Positions 24,311 through 35,689 of a stretch of 64,000 bases of DNA are shown here, in pieces (position 1 is the stretch's first letter; each line of letters begins with the position of its first letter). Origin of the DNA: Homalodisca vitripennis (taxonomy: Eukaryota; Arthropoda; Insecta; Hemiptera; Cicadellidae); the NCBI RefSeq assembly GCF_021130785.1, contig NC_060214.1:45528001-45592000 (forward strand). Reading direction: 5' to 3'. The translations under genes and the position numbers were made by a program. The notes beneath the pieces are model-generated. The model made no database searches. It was given only the letters and a program-made list of their open reading frames with translations, and was not told the origin of the DNA.

Positions 24311-24700
24311 TACCTAATGATGAATATAGGTTTGATGACATTGGTACGTTATGGGTACTTTAAAATGTGAATAAGTTTCCAAATGATATTATTTTTCAAA
24401 GCTATAATATGCCGCTTAAAAGTTAAATTATTGATCACGTATGTTAAATAAACTGTTATATTTATTCCACGAGAATTTTGTAGGTGGTTTAAAAAAAATA
24501 TGAAATCAATAAAATTATTTTAAACATGTTATCCACGTACAATAAAAATTGTCAATTATATAATTAAAATATATTTATTCCCTAGAATAAAAATCGTATA
24601 CTTGTTTAATATAACTCATATATATCCGTTTAGTCTTCTTATGTTGTTTCCACAAAAAATATTTCTATTAAATAAATCAAAAATAGTATATATAAATCAA

Positions 24701-24762
<62 letters not shown>

Positions 24763-25199
24763 GACATAAAAATGTTAATATACTGACTGGTAACGTTTAC
24801 TGCAATAAACTCAAAAGGAGGAAGAAGCCACTACAATAAATATTTGCATTTGCAACACATATCAGTCACAATCACAATATTTGTTTTAATGTTGAACCCC
24901 ATATGACAACAGTTAACTCAATTGCTCTACGTGTAAATATAAATATAACTGATTTAATTATTTTAATTTCAATCTCTGAATTTGTGTAAATTAGCCGTAA
25001 ATGTTGATTTTAATATTCTAATGATATATTATAAAAATATAATAATACATTGAGATTTATTCTTATTTATTTGCAAAATGAATCCATTAACTCTCCAATA
25101 GAAGTTATTTTAACTATTAACCTCAAATTAGTCTTTTTAAATTTTGGCAAAAAATTAAAAAAAAAACTTTTTGTTTTCTTTTTTTTTGGGAAATATATA
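24311..25199. other. AT-rich spacer with (TA)n tract
   Basis: No gene seen. A pure TA tract covers about 24702-24759. The last bases before 25200 are a TATA run that supplies the target site of the next transposon. Confidence 0.7.
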
Positions 25200-25502
25200 T
25201 GTTACACTCAAACACCGAATTCGGACAATGTCCGAAATTTTTACTCACTCCGCGATGTGGACAACGTGAATTACCCCACGTCGGCGTATTGAGCATTTTT
25301 TTCGGACATTGGCCGAAGCGAAAAATACCCAGAACGCGTTGTGGGTAAGCGAAAGTACTCAAGAGACGAAATAAACACGTTCATCGGAGATTGAGCAAAA
25401 CCATAATACCCATAACCCGACGTGGGTAATCTAATTGTAATTGTAATCTAATTGTTAATCTAATTGGTTGTGGGGATTTTGTAATTTGCGCAAACGCCGA
25501 AA
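25200..25502 (+). repeat. Ginger left terminal inverted repeat (about 303 bp)
   Basis: Matches the reverse complement of 27981-28262 almost throughout, ending inward at GCGCAAACGCCGAAA. It carries several TACCCA...TGGGTA inverted pairs, one around the palindrome ACGCGT. An extra stretch of AATCTAATTG-type repeats at about 25428-25470 makes this arm about 20 bp longer than the other. Confidence 0.9.
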
Positions 25503-25720
25503 AGCCTCCAAACACAAACCATACCATACCCTACACTAATTCCATTATAACAAGTAAAATAAAATCAAATTTTCCTTGAAAATTCCATTTATTTCAATCA
25601 AACAAAAACTAAACAGTAAAATACAAGTATCTTATTATTGAAAAATAGAAAAAAAAGTTTATTTTTCACACATGTACCACTTTCAATGTTTATTAAAGTT
25701 CTTTTCAGAAAGTATTCACT

Positions 25721-27828
25721 TTACTTGTTAGCACAAGAAGTGCTACCGTGACATTTAGAATTGCATTTTAAATTTGATTTTACACATTTGCAAGATCTGC
25801 CCGAACACTTCTTCTTGCATCCACATCTGATGAAACCTTGTTTGGACCCGGATGACTTCATTGCTTCTTTACGGACATTGAGCTGTTCATCAGGTACATC
25901 GATGTTATTAATAAATTTATTAGGAGCTACCTGGAAACTGGTTTTTCTGGAAAAAACTGTTTGTCAAGAACTCCATGCTTTGTACCAAGGGTATAGGAAT
26001 CATCGTTCTTATTTATTACAACAGCCATTACATTTCTTGGAGCTAGTCGGCCCCGGTCGACATCAGAATGTTTACCAAAACGTTATCGCCGACTGAGACT
26101 GGAGTTAATTTTCTTTCAGTACGCTTTAACATTTTGGCTGCCTGACTTTTCAATGCAGTTACACACAGTTTTCTCGTATGTGTCTATGGCAGATTTTCTT
26201 GAGCAAAGAGTGCACAAAGGTAAGCCTAGGTCTTCGTTATTTAAAACTTCATAATGTATGTGCTGACCACATTCAAAACAGCTGTTTGCTTTGTCACAAT
26301 CTATTGCTTTGTCACAATCTATTGCTTTGTCACAATCTATATTACAGAGTGTTAAGTTATCGCTGGACATAGTTTCTTTTTCTACGTGTTCATTGTTTTC
26401 TACAGTCCTTGTCAAAATCTCCGAAGCATCTTCATCCACAGCATTTATTTCTTCGTTGTCTTCTTCATTAAAACTTTTTTCAAGCTTAGAGAACTCTCCT
26501 TCTAGTTCTTCCTCAGTAGTTATTTTTTTTACGACGTCGGCTGTCAAAGGGGAATCTAATAATCCATTTTTCTGTGGTGAACCAAAACATTGCCTCATAA
26601 GGGGTTCTCTTGATCCCACTGTGGGTAACTGTTGTTCTTAGTATTCTGAATGATCCTGAGACCATTTGCCCATCCTGAGGTGTTTGTTATCAGTCATCCA
26701 AGCCACAAGACTATCTCGAACGTCTTGATTGGCCCGTTTCGACAGACCCTTGACTCTGCGAGTGTCCCTTGGTTTTCCATGTACTAGTTTTATGGCACTC
26801 CATTTACTGGCTAGGTTCTCGATAACCTGAAAACCGTACCATTACCATTACAAAAATACTAAATTCTAGGGTGGAATCTTTTCACTACAGTAATTTGTTT
26901 TTTTACCACTTACCCGGTTACAAAATTCCCGTCCATTATCACTGTGAAGTATGTATGGAGCCCCAAATAAGCAAAATATATCCAAAAGGATGTCGGATAC
27001 TTCATCAGCAGTTTTAGTTTTTCAAGGGGACGTAGAACAACAAACTTGGTGAGATGATCTTGATAATTAAGGATAAACTTGTATTCGCCGTCAGGCTCTG
27101 ATTGCATATCAATTAGATCCACCTAAAATACAATTAAAAATACATAAATCGACTCAACATAAATGTTATGTCAACTATACCATATACCTCATTATAACAA
27201 CTGCCCAGTGCGTAATACGCTTAGGTATTTGTCAGCAAAGGAGAAAACTGTCTTATTTAGAGAAATGCTATGATATCTTACCTGGCAGCGTGAATTTAAT
27301 GCTGTCATAATGATGGGTTTAACAACCAGCCCTTTACTTTTGACTTTTTCTTAAGTGCGCAAGGTTCCAAATATATTTTAATTACCTCCCTGGTAATGTT
27401 ACAAAATTTCTTTTTTAGCTCGCTTCCATAGCTTTTTCTTTTTTATGACCAACTCGTAAGTGAGCTGAATGAATTGTGTCATACATTTGATCAATGCGAC
27501 AGAAATATTTTATATCTGTCATTTCTTCAGTTGTTTTTTCAATCAACATTTCTTTATCGCCAATGTTTTTATGGACATCAAACCGATTGATTCGGCGATA
27601 ATCTTTAGACATCAAGGACTGACCATTTTTCCTCTTCTGTTTTGCCTCCTTTACTTCGCTGATAATTTCTTCATAGCGTGGCTCCTCGATAATAAAATTT
27701 CGACTTGTGAGACCATTCTTCTTGGACATCAGATCTTCCAATTTACTGTGAAATGATTCCTTCATTTCAAACAAAATCACAAAACACAACAGCACTTTAA
27801 AATAAGTCAACACACGCCACTTACGCAC
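25721..27828 (-). pseudogene. Ginger-type transposase (integrase), frameshifted
   Basis: This is an integrase gene of the family often annotated in animals as KRAB-A-domain-like or integrase-zinc-binding proteins. Exon 1 (27828-27282) has the usual leader, with SKLEDLMSKK and DYRRINRFDV, then HSAHLRVGHKK of the HHCC zinc region. A better start may be the Met at 27765. Intron 27281-27123 is GT-AG; exon 2 (27122-26914) starts VDLIDMQSEPDGEYKF with the first catalytic Asp. The second is SDNGREF near 26938. Intron 26913-26827 is GT-AG. Exon 3 holds SQSQGSVE (catalytic Glu near 26738), an acidic linker, a C..C zinc pair, and a cysteine-rich tail ending SCANK at TAA 25721-25723. At least four frame changes of mostly one base (near 27340, 27030, 26740 and 26640) break it. 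Nuclear cut-and-paste transposition is inferred. Confidence 0.82.
26116..26619 (-). CDS. Longest open part of Ginger exon 3 (acidic linker and zinc pair)
   Basis: This 167-codon open frame is the C-terminal part of the broken Ginger gene and not a separate gene. It is acidic and low in complexity, then has CFECGQ...CTLC, a likely zinc-binding pair. Inside it an 18-bp unit is repeated three times (about 26287-26342), giving three CDKAID copies in the protein. The frame ends early at 26116; reading one frame over continues into the family's C-terminal region up to 25721. Confidence 0.7.
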   Translation of the reverse strand: MGSREPLMRQCFGSPQKNGLLDSPLTADVVKKITTEEELEGEFSKLEKSFNEEDNEEINAVDEDASEILTRTVENNEHVEKETMSSDNLTLCNIDCDKAIDCDKAIDCDKANSCFECGQHIHYEVLNNEDLGLPLCTLCSRKSAIDTYEKTVCNCIEKSGSQNVKAY

Positions 27829-27980
27829 AGAAACAAAGAAAAAACTGCTTGTGTATAACGACAGTGCACTAATGCAATGTCAATGAAAATAGACAGTAGG
27901 CCTATTTGTTGCTAACAGTGACGATAGTGGGGGGGGGGGCGCATGTCTCGACCTGCACGTCTGGACTGTGGGAAACGGAT

Positions 27981-28262
27981 TTCGGCGTTTGCGCAAAATT
28001 ACAAATACCCACAACCCGACGTGGGCAAATTAGATTACCCACGTCGGGTTATGGGTATTATGGTTTTGCTCAATCTCCGATGAACGTGTTTATTTCGTCT
28101 CTTGAGTACTTTCGCTTACCCACAACGCGTTCTGGGTATTTCGCTATCGGCCAATGTCCCGAAAAAAATGCTCAATCCGCGACGTGGGTAATTCACGTTG
28201 TCCACATCGCGGAGTGAGTAAAAATTTCGGACATTGTCCGAATTCGGTGTTTGAGTGTAACA
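27981..28262 (-). repeat. Ginger right terminal inverted repeat (about 282 bp)
   Basis: Near-exact reverse complement of the left terminus. The outer end is TGTTACACTCAAACACC on the minus strand and is followed by the TATA duplication. The open frame at 27906-28217 lies in this repeat and is not a gene. Confidence 0.9.
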
Positions 28263-29761
28263 TATACATTTCATATTATTATGAGAAAAAGAAAGTTATG
28301 TAATGGTATCAATTTCAAGATTGATTTAAGGACTGTCTTATTTTTGATAGAAAATAATTGCTAGATATCATAAATGAGCAAAAAAATTACTAATAATGAA
28401 ATGTGGAACAAAATTACACCTTTGGTTAATTTTATAAACATAAAATATAAAAGGAAATGATTGGGTTTTCAGTCTTGTTCGTACTTACGTTGTGTTTATA
28501 TCAAGAAAAGATTTCAACATTTACGAGACGAATTGAGAACACGATAACAACCGTAGTTCTTACTAGGCAAAGACTGATTGTGGTAGAGGGAAAGTATATA
28601 CATTTAGTTTGTGAAGTTTTTTAGAATGTCTATAAAACGAATCAGGAACGCCTTCTTTCGCATTTTGGCCAAATTTGTCCCTCGGGTATTTCGTAATATA
28701 AATCAAACCTTTCGTAAAACTGACAAGCGATTTCAATGCACATTTACTCTTACTTATTTTGTTTTTAAAATATACAAAAATGTATACAAATTCAGTTCTG
28801 ATACTTATAACCAAACTGAATACCCACAACTAAAAATCATTATATAGGCTGATAACAATTTTTTCCTATTTAAAATTATGGAGTTAAATGGTGTTACGAT
28901 TAAAATAATACAATGCTAAAATTTAGTTATTTTCCATTGTGCAAATTAAAGGTTTAAACTAATAAAGCATTTAAAATTTGACATTTATAGAAGATGGCGA
29001 AATGTAAAGTCTACTTTTCTTCCGACAGAACCTATGGGAGAATTTTTAATTACATATATAGTACTAAATTACTTGTATTATTATGAATATTTTCATCTAT
29101 ACAAACTGATAACTATATATGGTCTGTAAAATTGATATTTTTAAACTGTTATGCTTTTAGAGAAAAATTTTATGATTTTGAAATGAGATATCGGAAGGCT
29201 TAGAGTAAATATTTTTCCAGCTAGTAATAGTAACTTTAAACTTTAATAAGCTCTAATACTCTTCTCTCCATTTTTATTATCCTCTTTTACATTCCTGATT
29301 TAGAAAGCTTTAATCAAACACGGAATCTGGTTCTGAGTTTAAATATTCCACGAGTTTTATGCTGACGTTGTGCAAAGTGGATGCCTGAGTTTTATTGTGA
29401 TTACACCCCAGATTATAAGTTTTCTAATGTAAGTCTGCATTTTAACGTGATTTTGTTTTACTTGTAACACTGCTTTTTACAACATTACTCTTTAATAAAA
29501 AGTGTATTTTATTCTGTATCTCTTTGTCATTAACTGACAGCTAAATAATCAATCTTAACGTTTTTGTTACCCTTTAATAGATTTGAAGCTACTACATCTG
29601 TAACGATTACAACAGAATATTTTATCTTATTATAAGATTAAAGTCTATTTATAGAGATTAAAAAATATCAAAATATATAAATTAAGCTTGGAGAATTATT
29701 TCCAAACAGTCATTGTTTAGCTTATCTGGCTGCCACCAACAAACTCTATTTATTAAGAAAC
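28263..29761. other. Spacer between Ginger and Gypsy elements
   Basis: AT-rich DNA. Two overlapping frames on opposite strands at 28563-28847 (88 and 78 codons) are open over the same bases, but neither resembles a protein I know and neither has supporting context. The rest holds nothing recognised. Confidence 0.6.
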
Positions 29762-31619
29762 TGAGCCGGTTCTATACCTATATCTCCCCGGCTCATGTGT
29801 GTTTTATATAGTGTGTGTGTGGTTTATTGGCTGCAGAGGCGACTGACCATTTGAAGGCGTTTGGCCTTTCCGGCAGAGTGGCAAAGACTCCGAGCCGTGC
29901 TGTACTAGTTAGGAGCAGCTCCAGTTTAATTTATTTTGTTAAATTTAAGTGTTTGTTAGTTTTGCTGAGCATTTCTCCTTCTAACATGTGCAGCTAAGTT
30001 GACGGACCCTCACTGATGAGTAAGGTTTTTGCTTTCTTTTAAATTTTAGTGATTATTTTCATTTTTTCAAACTGTGAAGGTTAAGAGCACATGGTTTTCC
30101 AAATTGTAGTTTTGCTTTTTATTAACTTTTAGTACTTCTGGCTGTTAACTAAATTTTAATTTGGCTTTCAAATTATTTCTCTTACACTTTTGTTAGTTTT
30201 CACCCTTTCTCTTCAGCTTATATTAATTTTCTGTCTCTCAGTGAGGACCAGTCCTAGGTTATGTTACAGTTCCTTTTATTCTGCAGCCAATATTGTTTGT
30301 AATGTGTCACTTGTTATGTAGTTTTTGTAAACAAACCCAGAGAGACTGCTGAAGGTTCATTTTTACTAAATTTTTAAGCCTTCTGAGAGATGTAACGTTC
30401 TTCGGGTCTTTAGCCCAACAACTCCCCCTTTTAGCCTACTTGGTTAATTTAAGGCCTTCTGCCATCAAATTTTAAATTTTAGATTCCTGTTAATAGGCTG
30501 CTACTTTTGGCCATCAGTTTTTTCCTAATCATTATATTTTTTTTTTTCACCAAGAGTAATACGCTTAATTTTTGTTCTGTGACAGAGGGGATTTTCATTC
30601 TAACTTTCCTTGGGGTTGTTGTTTTGAGTGGGGAATTTTATTTTAAGTGCAGATTGCCCTTCCCTGCTTTTCACCAATTTTGAGCCTATTCTGTCAATAA
30701 ATGCTGTTTTAAAAATGTTTGAACCAAATTGTTACGTATGGTAGGCTATGCGTATACCTCAAATAAATTCCTTTATTACTTATTGTTTTAGTCTTTCAAA
30801 TGGAATATCTTGTTTATTTATTGTTTTCTAATGTTACCAGCTTCTATATTAAGGTTTATTTTAATTTTATCAGTAATTGATTGGTCTGTGATATTTGAAA
30901 TTTTGGTAATTTAACTTAATTAAAATTCTTGATATATAACTTTTGGCAACTGTACTTTTATTAAATTCTATATTGTATTGGCAACTATTTATTAATTATT
31001 ATTAACTTTAAAAGGGTACTAGGTTGAAACTTGGTTTCAGGGTCCAAGGGATGAATTGTTTTATCCTGTCATCTCTCCATCATTGCGTGGTCGCAGAGAG
31101 AAACTTCGCCTTTGCGCTAGCTGCTGAAGACGGCCACATGATGGACATACCTACTATTCAACACCTGTGATACCCTGTGATATTGTTATTGTTGCCATTT
31201 ATATAGTTTATATTTTGTTATTTAGTTTTAAGTTAGTTTTAGATATTATTTAGTTATTTCTTGGATTTCATTAGGAGGCCCGCCCTTAGCCGAAGGATAC
31301 CGGGTGGAATTGGCATTTCTTGTTTCAAATTATGGCATTTCTAATTTTTGTATGCAAGTGCACCTGACGGAGATTGTTTGAGATATACTTACTGCAGGCA
31401 CTTTTATTTTTTTTTAATTTATAGTATATATATTTATACATAATTATATTGACAGGATAGGCCTGTGTTTTCGAAGTAAATGAACCTGAGTATTGCTGAC
31501 CACGGTTGTTCTTTTTTTTTTTTTACCTAGTTTTTTTGATCCGGCATCCCGTTCGCCGCCATGGGCGCGCGCTTCCCTGATGTTTGCTGTGGGTGTGCGG
31601 GCGGCGATGTCAGGTTTCA
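29762..31619 (+). repeat. 5' LTR of Gypsy element
   Basis: It begins TGAGCCGG and ends TTTCA, and matches 37012-38864. The first bases form a hairpin, TGAGCCGG then 18 bases then CCGGCTCA. Candidate polyadenylation signals AATAAA occur near 30696 and 30764. The small open frames inside (29815, 31493) are not genes. Confidence 0.93.
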
Positions 31620-31620
31620 A

Positions 31621-31638
31621 TGGTAGCAGAGCGTGGTT
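31621..31638 (+). other. Primer binding site, initiator Met tRNA type
   Basis: TGGTAGCAGAGC begins one base after the 5' LTR. It is complementary to the conserved ...CTCTGCTACCA end of animal initiator methionine tRNA. The next two bases differ and then GG matches again. Assignment rests on the recalled tRNA sequence. Confidence 0.75.
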
Positions 31639-32091
31639 AGCTGCTCTCTCAGCTGTCTCTCAGTTCTGGTTTTGTTTGTTGGTGTAGGTTAGTGTTAGGT
31701 AGGGGGAGGTGTTAGAGTACACAATTTTTTTTTTTCAGTAGGAGCTCGCCTAGCACAGGATAACGGGTGGAATTGGTTTTAGTGTCTTGCTTCCTGCAGA
31801 CTTACCTTTGCAGGGAGCAAGGGACTCTAAATTGCTTAACCGCTAAATTTATCTAACTGTACTCTACTTCTCCTATCAATGTGTTGTTTTGTTATATTTA
31901 TTGCTTCTGTGTTTGTAGGTTGTGGTTAGTGTATATTTGCAGGGTATCCTTCTATTAGGTGGCAGGTATTGAGTTCTTCACTTGGACCTCGTCAGTGTAA
32001 GCTTTTGTGAGTTGAGTCCACTTAGGTTACTAAGTATTTTTTTGCGTACGCTTTGTTGTTTATTGTTTATTTATTTGTCTTAATTGTTTGG
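31639..32091 (+). other. Gypsy leader region
   Basis: Untranslated leader between primer site and gag. At 31739-31776 it carries a diverged copy of a motif found in both LTRs, of the form GGAGCYCGCC..TAGC then AGGATA.CGGGTGGAATTGG (compare 31274 and 38527). This may be an RNA structure or packaging signal; the role is inferred. Confidence 0.5.
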
Positions 32092-33433
32092 TATGGCTTT
32101 TTCTCTGGTGCCTGAACATCTACGCAAGCCGAGTTGGTTTTTGAGGTCCTGGCGAGGAGGACAGAAGCCCGAGGCAGATGTGAGGGCATTAAGAGCTCAA
32201 TTACGGGCTTGTATAGCGTTGGGACGCAGCTGGAATGCAGAGTTCCAAACTAACACAGAATTTGAGTTTTGTTAAAACCCGAATGGAGGAATTGGAAGAC
32301 GATATTAATTCTTGAGTCACTTCCATGTCCGGGTCAGCAAAGGCTAGATTGGCAATCTCGCTTTTACATTGGCGTGACAGAATAGTTTTACTTATGTCGG
32401 CTCCTAGTTTAGACTCTGATATTAAAAGTTGGGCTTTTTCGGCCAGTAATAAATTAAAACAAGCCCTAGATGGTTTGAGTGAGGTGCGCTCGGTGAAGGA
32501 GAGGGGGGTACTATTTACCGCTGTCACTCCAACGGAGGTTCCCACTACCATTACTTTTGCTAACCATCCACCGGCTCTTTCTTTCGAGCCTCCCAGAGTT
32601 ACTATGTCTCCGATGGGTTAGTGGCCCTCCTGAAGCGGCTGGTGAGGCTTCATCTATAGTTGTGCCTTCCTTTTCTTAGCTTTGGCAAACTGCTCATCCT
32701 TTGAGGGAGTGTGTTACAACACTTCCCCAGAGTTGATGGACTTGACACTCATTTACTTATCCATTTCTTCTGGAAGTTTTTTGAGCGTCCATGGGTTTCG
32801 ACTGGAAGATTTATGACAGATGCCATGCTTATGCCATGCATTTTTAGCAGTTTTTTATTAAGGCCCCTTTTTGATGCCTTGTAGACTGCCTTAAGAGAGG
32901 TGCCACCTTTGACAGTTCCACGCCGAGATCTTAAGGAGTTCTTTGTATCGCCTGTAGACCTTCTGCCGGTTAGGTTTTTGAGCGCTTAGGGAGCGCGGGT
33001 GGAAACGCGTTTACCGTCCTCAGGCACCAGACGAGACGTTGAGCCATTTTGTCGGGGAGATTACGGGATGTAGCCCGGGTGTTGCGCTTGAGCTTGAGCG
33101 AAACGGAGTTGGTGAGCCTTATTTTGGAGGGCATTAAACCTGAAGAACGCTCCCGTTTGATTTTTTGTAGCCCGTCCCGCATCTTTTGCGGATTTGGACC
33201 GCCTCTCCATCATCTCTAGAGGGGTTCAGGATGCGGATGATCAAAGGGAGGCCATGTCGAGGCATCTTCCTCACTTGCCTCCGGGGCCGGTCCATGCTCC
33301 GGTGCAGTCTGAGCCAGCAGCTGCTCCTTCCCGTAGGCAGCCTCCTACCTGTTATGGCTGCAAGCAAGTGGGACATATTAGACCGTTTTGTCCACTTAAT
33401 AAAAAAAAAACTAGTAAGCTTGCGGACGAGTAA
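32092..33433 (+). pseudogene. Gypsy gag, frameshifted
   Basis: The likely start is the Met at 32092 (MAFSLVPEHL). The first open piece ends at 32275 and coding character continues in another frame from 32325 to 32621. A poorly readable capsid-like stretch follows, then a frame at 33194-33433 that ends in a nucleocapsid zinc knuckle. The knuckle is CYGCKQVGHIRPFC at 33350-33391, a correct C-x2-C-x4-H-x4-C. The N-terminal part is rich in Arg/Lys and Ala/Leu and could form a coiled coil. Several shifts of one or a few bases prevent one continuous protein. Gag would form the particle shell and bind the element RNA. Confidence 0.75.
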
Positions 33434-33564
33434 GCCCGACTCGTGCCGTTAAAGGTAATTTTGAGGGCAAATATGTACCTAATTTTGATGGTAAAAGGGT
33501 AGCTGGTTTAATACAGAACAGAAAGAAAACAGAAAGAAATAGACTTGGGGACAGTTTATCATCG

Positions 33565-34050
33565 TTGGCCGAGAGGGGAGGTTGCTGCTCTGGCTGCGCA
33601 GGGAGTAAGGGCTGCCCGCTCAACCTGCCCACAAACTGGATGTGCTTGTGGGGAATGTGGTGCAGAAAGGCCCTGGTTGATTCTGGGTCAGCCCGCAGCC
33701 TGATTTCTTTGTCGTTTTTTGAAGATCTAAAATCCTCTGGGCTAATACGGCAGGTTGAGCCTAGTTCACTTATCTGCTGGACTGCTTCACGCACACCTTT
33801 ACCTATTATCTGTAGGTGCCCAGATTCACATCAAAATTAATTATTTCTCTTGGGATTGGAGCTTTTTGGTGGCTAAGGACCTGACTTTTCCTTTCATCTT
33901 GGGAGCAGATTTTATCGGAAAAACCTGGCATGATTTTGGATTTGGCCTCCAGTCATGTTTTCTTTGCTTTCGCCAGGCGGGTGCTCGTTCCTTTTCTGAT
34001 GTCGAGTCTCGTGGGGACTGCTGCCTTAGAGATGGAAGATAAGAGCTTGA
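33565..34050 (+). pseudogene. Gypsy pol: aspartic protease domain
   Basis: LVDSGSARSLIS contains the protease active site; the catalytic Asp codon is at 33679-33681. About 70 codons later, in another frame, comes the flap-to-core segment FPFILGADFI (near 33889-33915), as expected for a retroviral-type protease. At least one shift separates them. The domain would process Gag and Pol. Confidence 0.8.
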
Positions 34051-34199
34051 CTCCTCCTGACCAACTAGGACATCTTACGCCGAAAGAGGCTGAGGACATA
34101 GGGCAGATTTGTTCCAGTTTTCCTGAAGTCCTTACTGACAAAACTGGGGTACGACCAATCTCTTGGAATACGAGATTCGTCTTACAGACACCGTCCTGT

Positions 34200-35460
34200 A
34201 CGTTCCCATCCATATAAGCTTGCTCCGCCCAAGATGGAGATTCTGAGAAATATGATTGATGATTTACTTAAGAGTGGGGTTATCGAGCCGTCTTGCTCAA
34301 ATTTTTTCCAGTCCAGCGTTTCTAGTGCCGAAAACCTAATGGGAAGTCCAGATTGGTCCTGGATTATCGAAAGCTCAATGCTCAGATAGAAATTGACTCC
34401 GTGCCTCTCCCCGATTTGCATTCTGCTTTCGACTGGTTTGGTAAGGCCAAGTATTTCTCCATTTTTGATCTTAACCAGGCATACCATCAGATTCCACTAA
34501 AACACGAGTCTCGACCTCTCACTGCTTTTTGTGTGCCTTGGAATTTGTACCAGTTCACCCGAGTGCCAATGGGCATGGCTGTGGGGGCCCAAAACACTCA
34601 CCAGACTCCTGGATTTCTATCTTTCATGATGTCAAATTTAAGTTCGTGTTCAACTATCTGGATGACTGCTTGTGTACAGTGAGAGTTATGAGGAGCACTT
34701 GACTCATCTGGAGGAAGTTCTAACTAGGCTGCGAGAGTCTGGCCCTTACCGTCAATCCTGAAAAGGTGAGTTTTTGCTCAGCCTGAAATATCGTTTCTGG
34801 GTCATCTTGTCTCTTCTCGAGGTGTTTGTATTGATCCAGAGAGAACCCAGGCAATCAGGGAGTTTCCTCCTCCTAAGGATGCCAAGGGGATTGCCCGTTT
34901 TGTGGGAATGATAAATTTTTATCGTCGTTTCATCCCAATGTTGCTGAAGTGGCGGCCCCTCTGAACTCTCTTAGGAAAAAGGGTGCCAAGTTTGAGTGGG
35001 GTGAAGCGCAACAGGCTGCTTTTGAGCAGCTTGAAAGAGGCAGTGATGCAGCCTCCAGTCTTGGCTATGCCTGATTTCAGTCGTAAGTTCGTCTTGCAAA
35101 CTGATGCTTCCTCCTTAGCCGTTGCTGCTGTTTTATCGCAAGAAGTAGATGGTATCCGGCAGCCATAGCTTATGCTTCACGCACGTTATAACCCCTTGTG
35201 AGAAGAAAGAGTTGTTCTGTTTTATGAGCTGGAATGTTGGCTGTCGTGTTTGGAATTAACAAGTTCAGGCGTTACCTAGAACATAAAGAATTTTTGTTGG
35301 AAACCGACAACCAGGCACTTTCTTGGCTCCTTGCCCACCCCGTCAGCTCGGGAAGATTGGTCGCTGGGTAGTCCAAATTTCTGCCCTTAAGTTCACAGTG
35401 CAGCACGTGCGAGGCACCCAAAATATCATAGCGGACACTCTGTCACGGATGTATCACTTA
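34200..35460 (+). pseudogene. Gypsy pol: reverse transcriptase and RNase H
   Basis: Open pieces read LVLDYRKLNAQ (about 34350), FSIFDLNQAYHQIPL with a catalytic Asp (about 34455-34500), and FTRVPMGM (about 34555). The catalytic YLDD box follows at 34655-34666, two bases out of frame with the earlier part. The connection and RNase H follow: [19 protein letters not shown] (about 35090-35145), LLETDNQALSWLL (about 35295-35330) and HVRGTQNIIADTLSR (about 35407-35450), which carries the last RNase H Asp. Motif content is full-length. Breaks occur at about 34335, 34600, 34740, 34945 and 35165-35235. Confidence 0.85.
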
Positions 35461-35689
35461 CCCAACGACCACCAGGATTTATCAGAGCCGCCCTGTTGTG
35501 GCGTGCTCCTAGACTTTCCTCTGGCATTTTCGGACATTGTTTCCACACCAACTTAAGGATCCCGAGCTGACTGCTATCATCAATTGAGCTTAAAAAACGG
35601 AGGTGCCCACCCTCCTTATTTTCTGTACCGAGGTGCTCTATGCTGCCGTGACAAGCAGCGGAGAAAACCTAAGTTAGTGCTGCCAAGCT

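Larger units (their letters stand above)
25200..28262 (-). mobile_element. Ginger-type integrase DNA transposon
   Basis: A 3.06-kb element has long inverted termini and is flanked by a 4-bp duplication, TATA at 25196-25199 and 28263-28266. Both ends begin TGTTACACTCAAACACCGAA when read inward. This fits the TGTNR start and 4-bp target duplication I recall for Ginger transposons, which use an integrase related to that of Gypsy/retroviral elements but have no reverse transcriptase. The single gene runs on the minus strand and has two introns. No reverse transcriptase, RNase H or LTR is present, which separates it from a Gypsy fragment. Confidence 0.88.

Noticed and set aside
25761..26096. 111-codon plus-strand frame
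   Set aside because: It is the reverse of the cysteine-rich C-terminal part of the Ginger transposase, whose minus-strand frame matches the family; the plus frame has no known similarity.
26178..26641. Plus-strand serine-rich frames with repeated LSQSIA units
   Set aside because: Antisense shadow of the acidic linker and its 18-bp repeat in the Ginger gene.
25721..27828. Interpretation as a host KRAB-A-like gene
   Set aside because: The gene lies between matching inverted repeats with a TATA duplication and has several frame breaks, so a transposon origin is better supported.
28563..28847. Overlapping frames of 88 and 78 codons on opposite strands
   Set aside because: No recognisable domain, no start or splice context and no conservation evidence; left as unassigned spacer.
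32201..34487. Several minus-strand frames of 70-127 codons
   Set aside because: Antisense shadows of the plus-strand gag-pol region, which carries the recognisable motifs.
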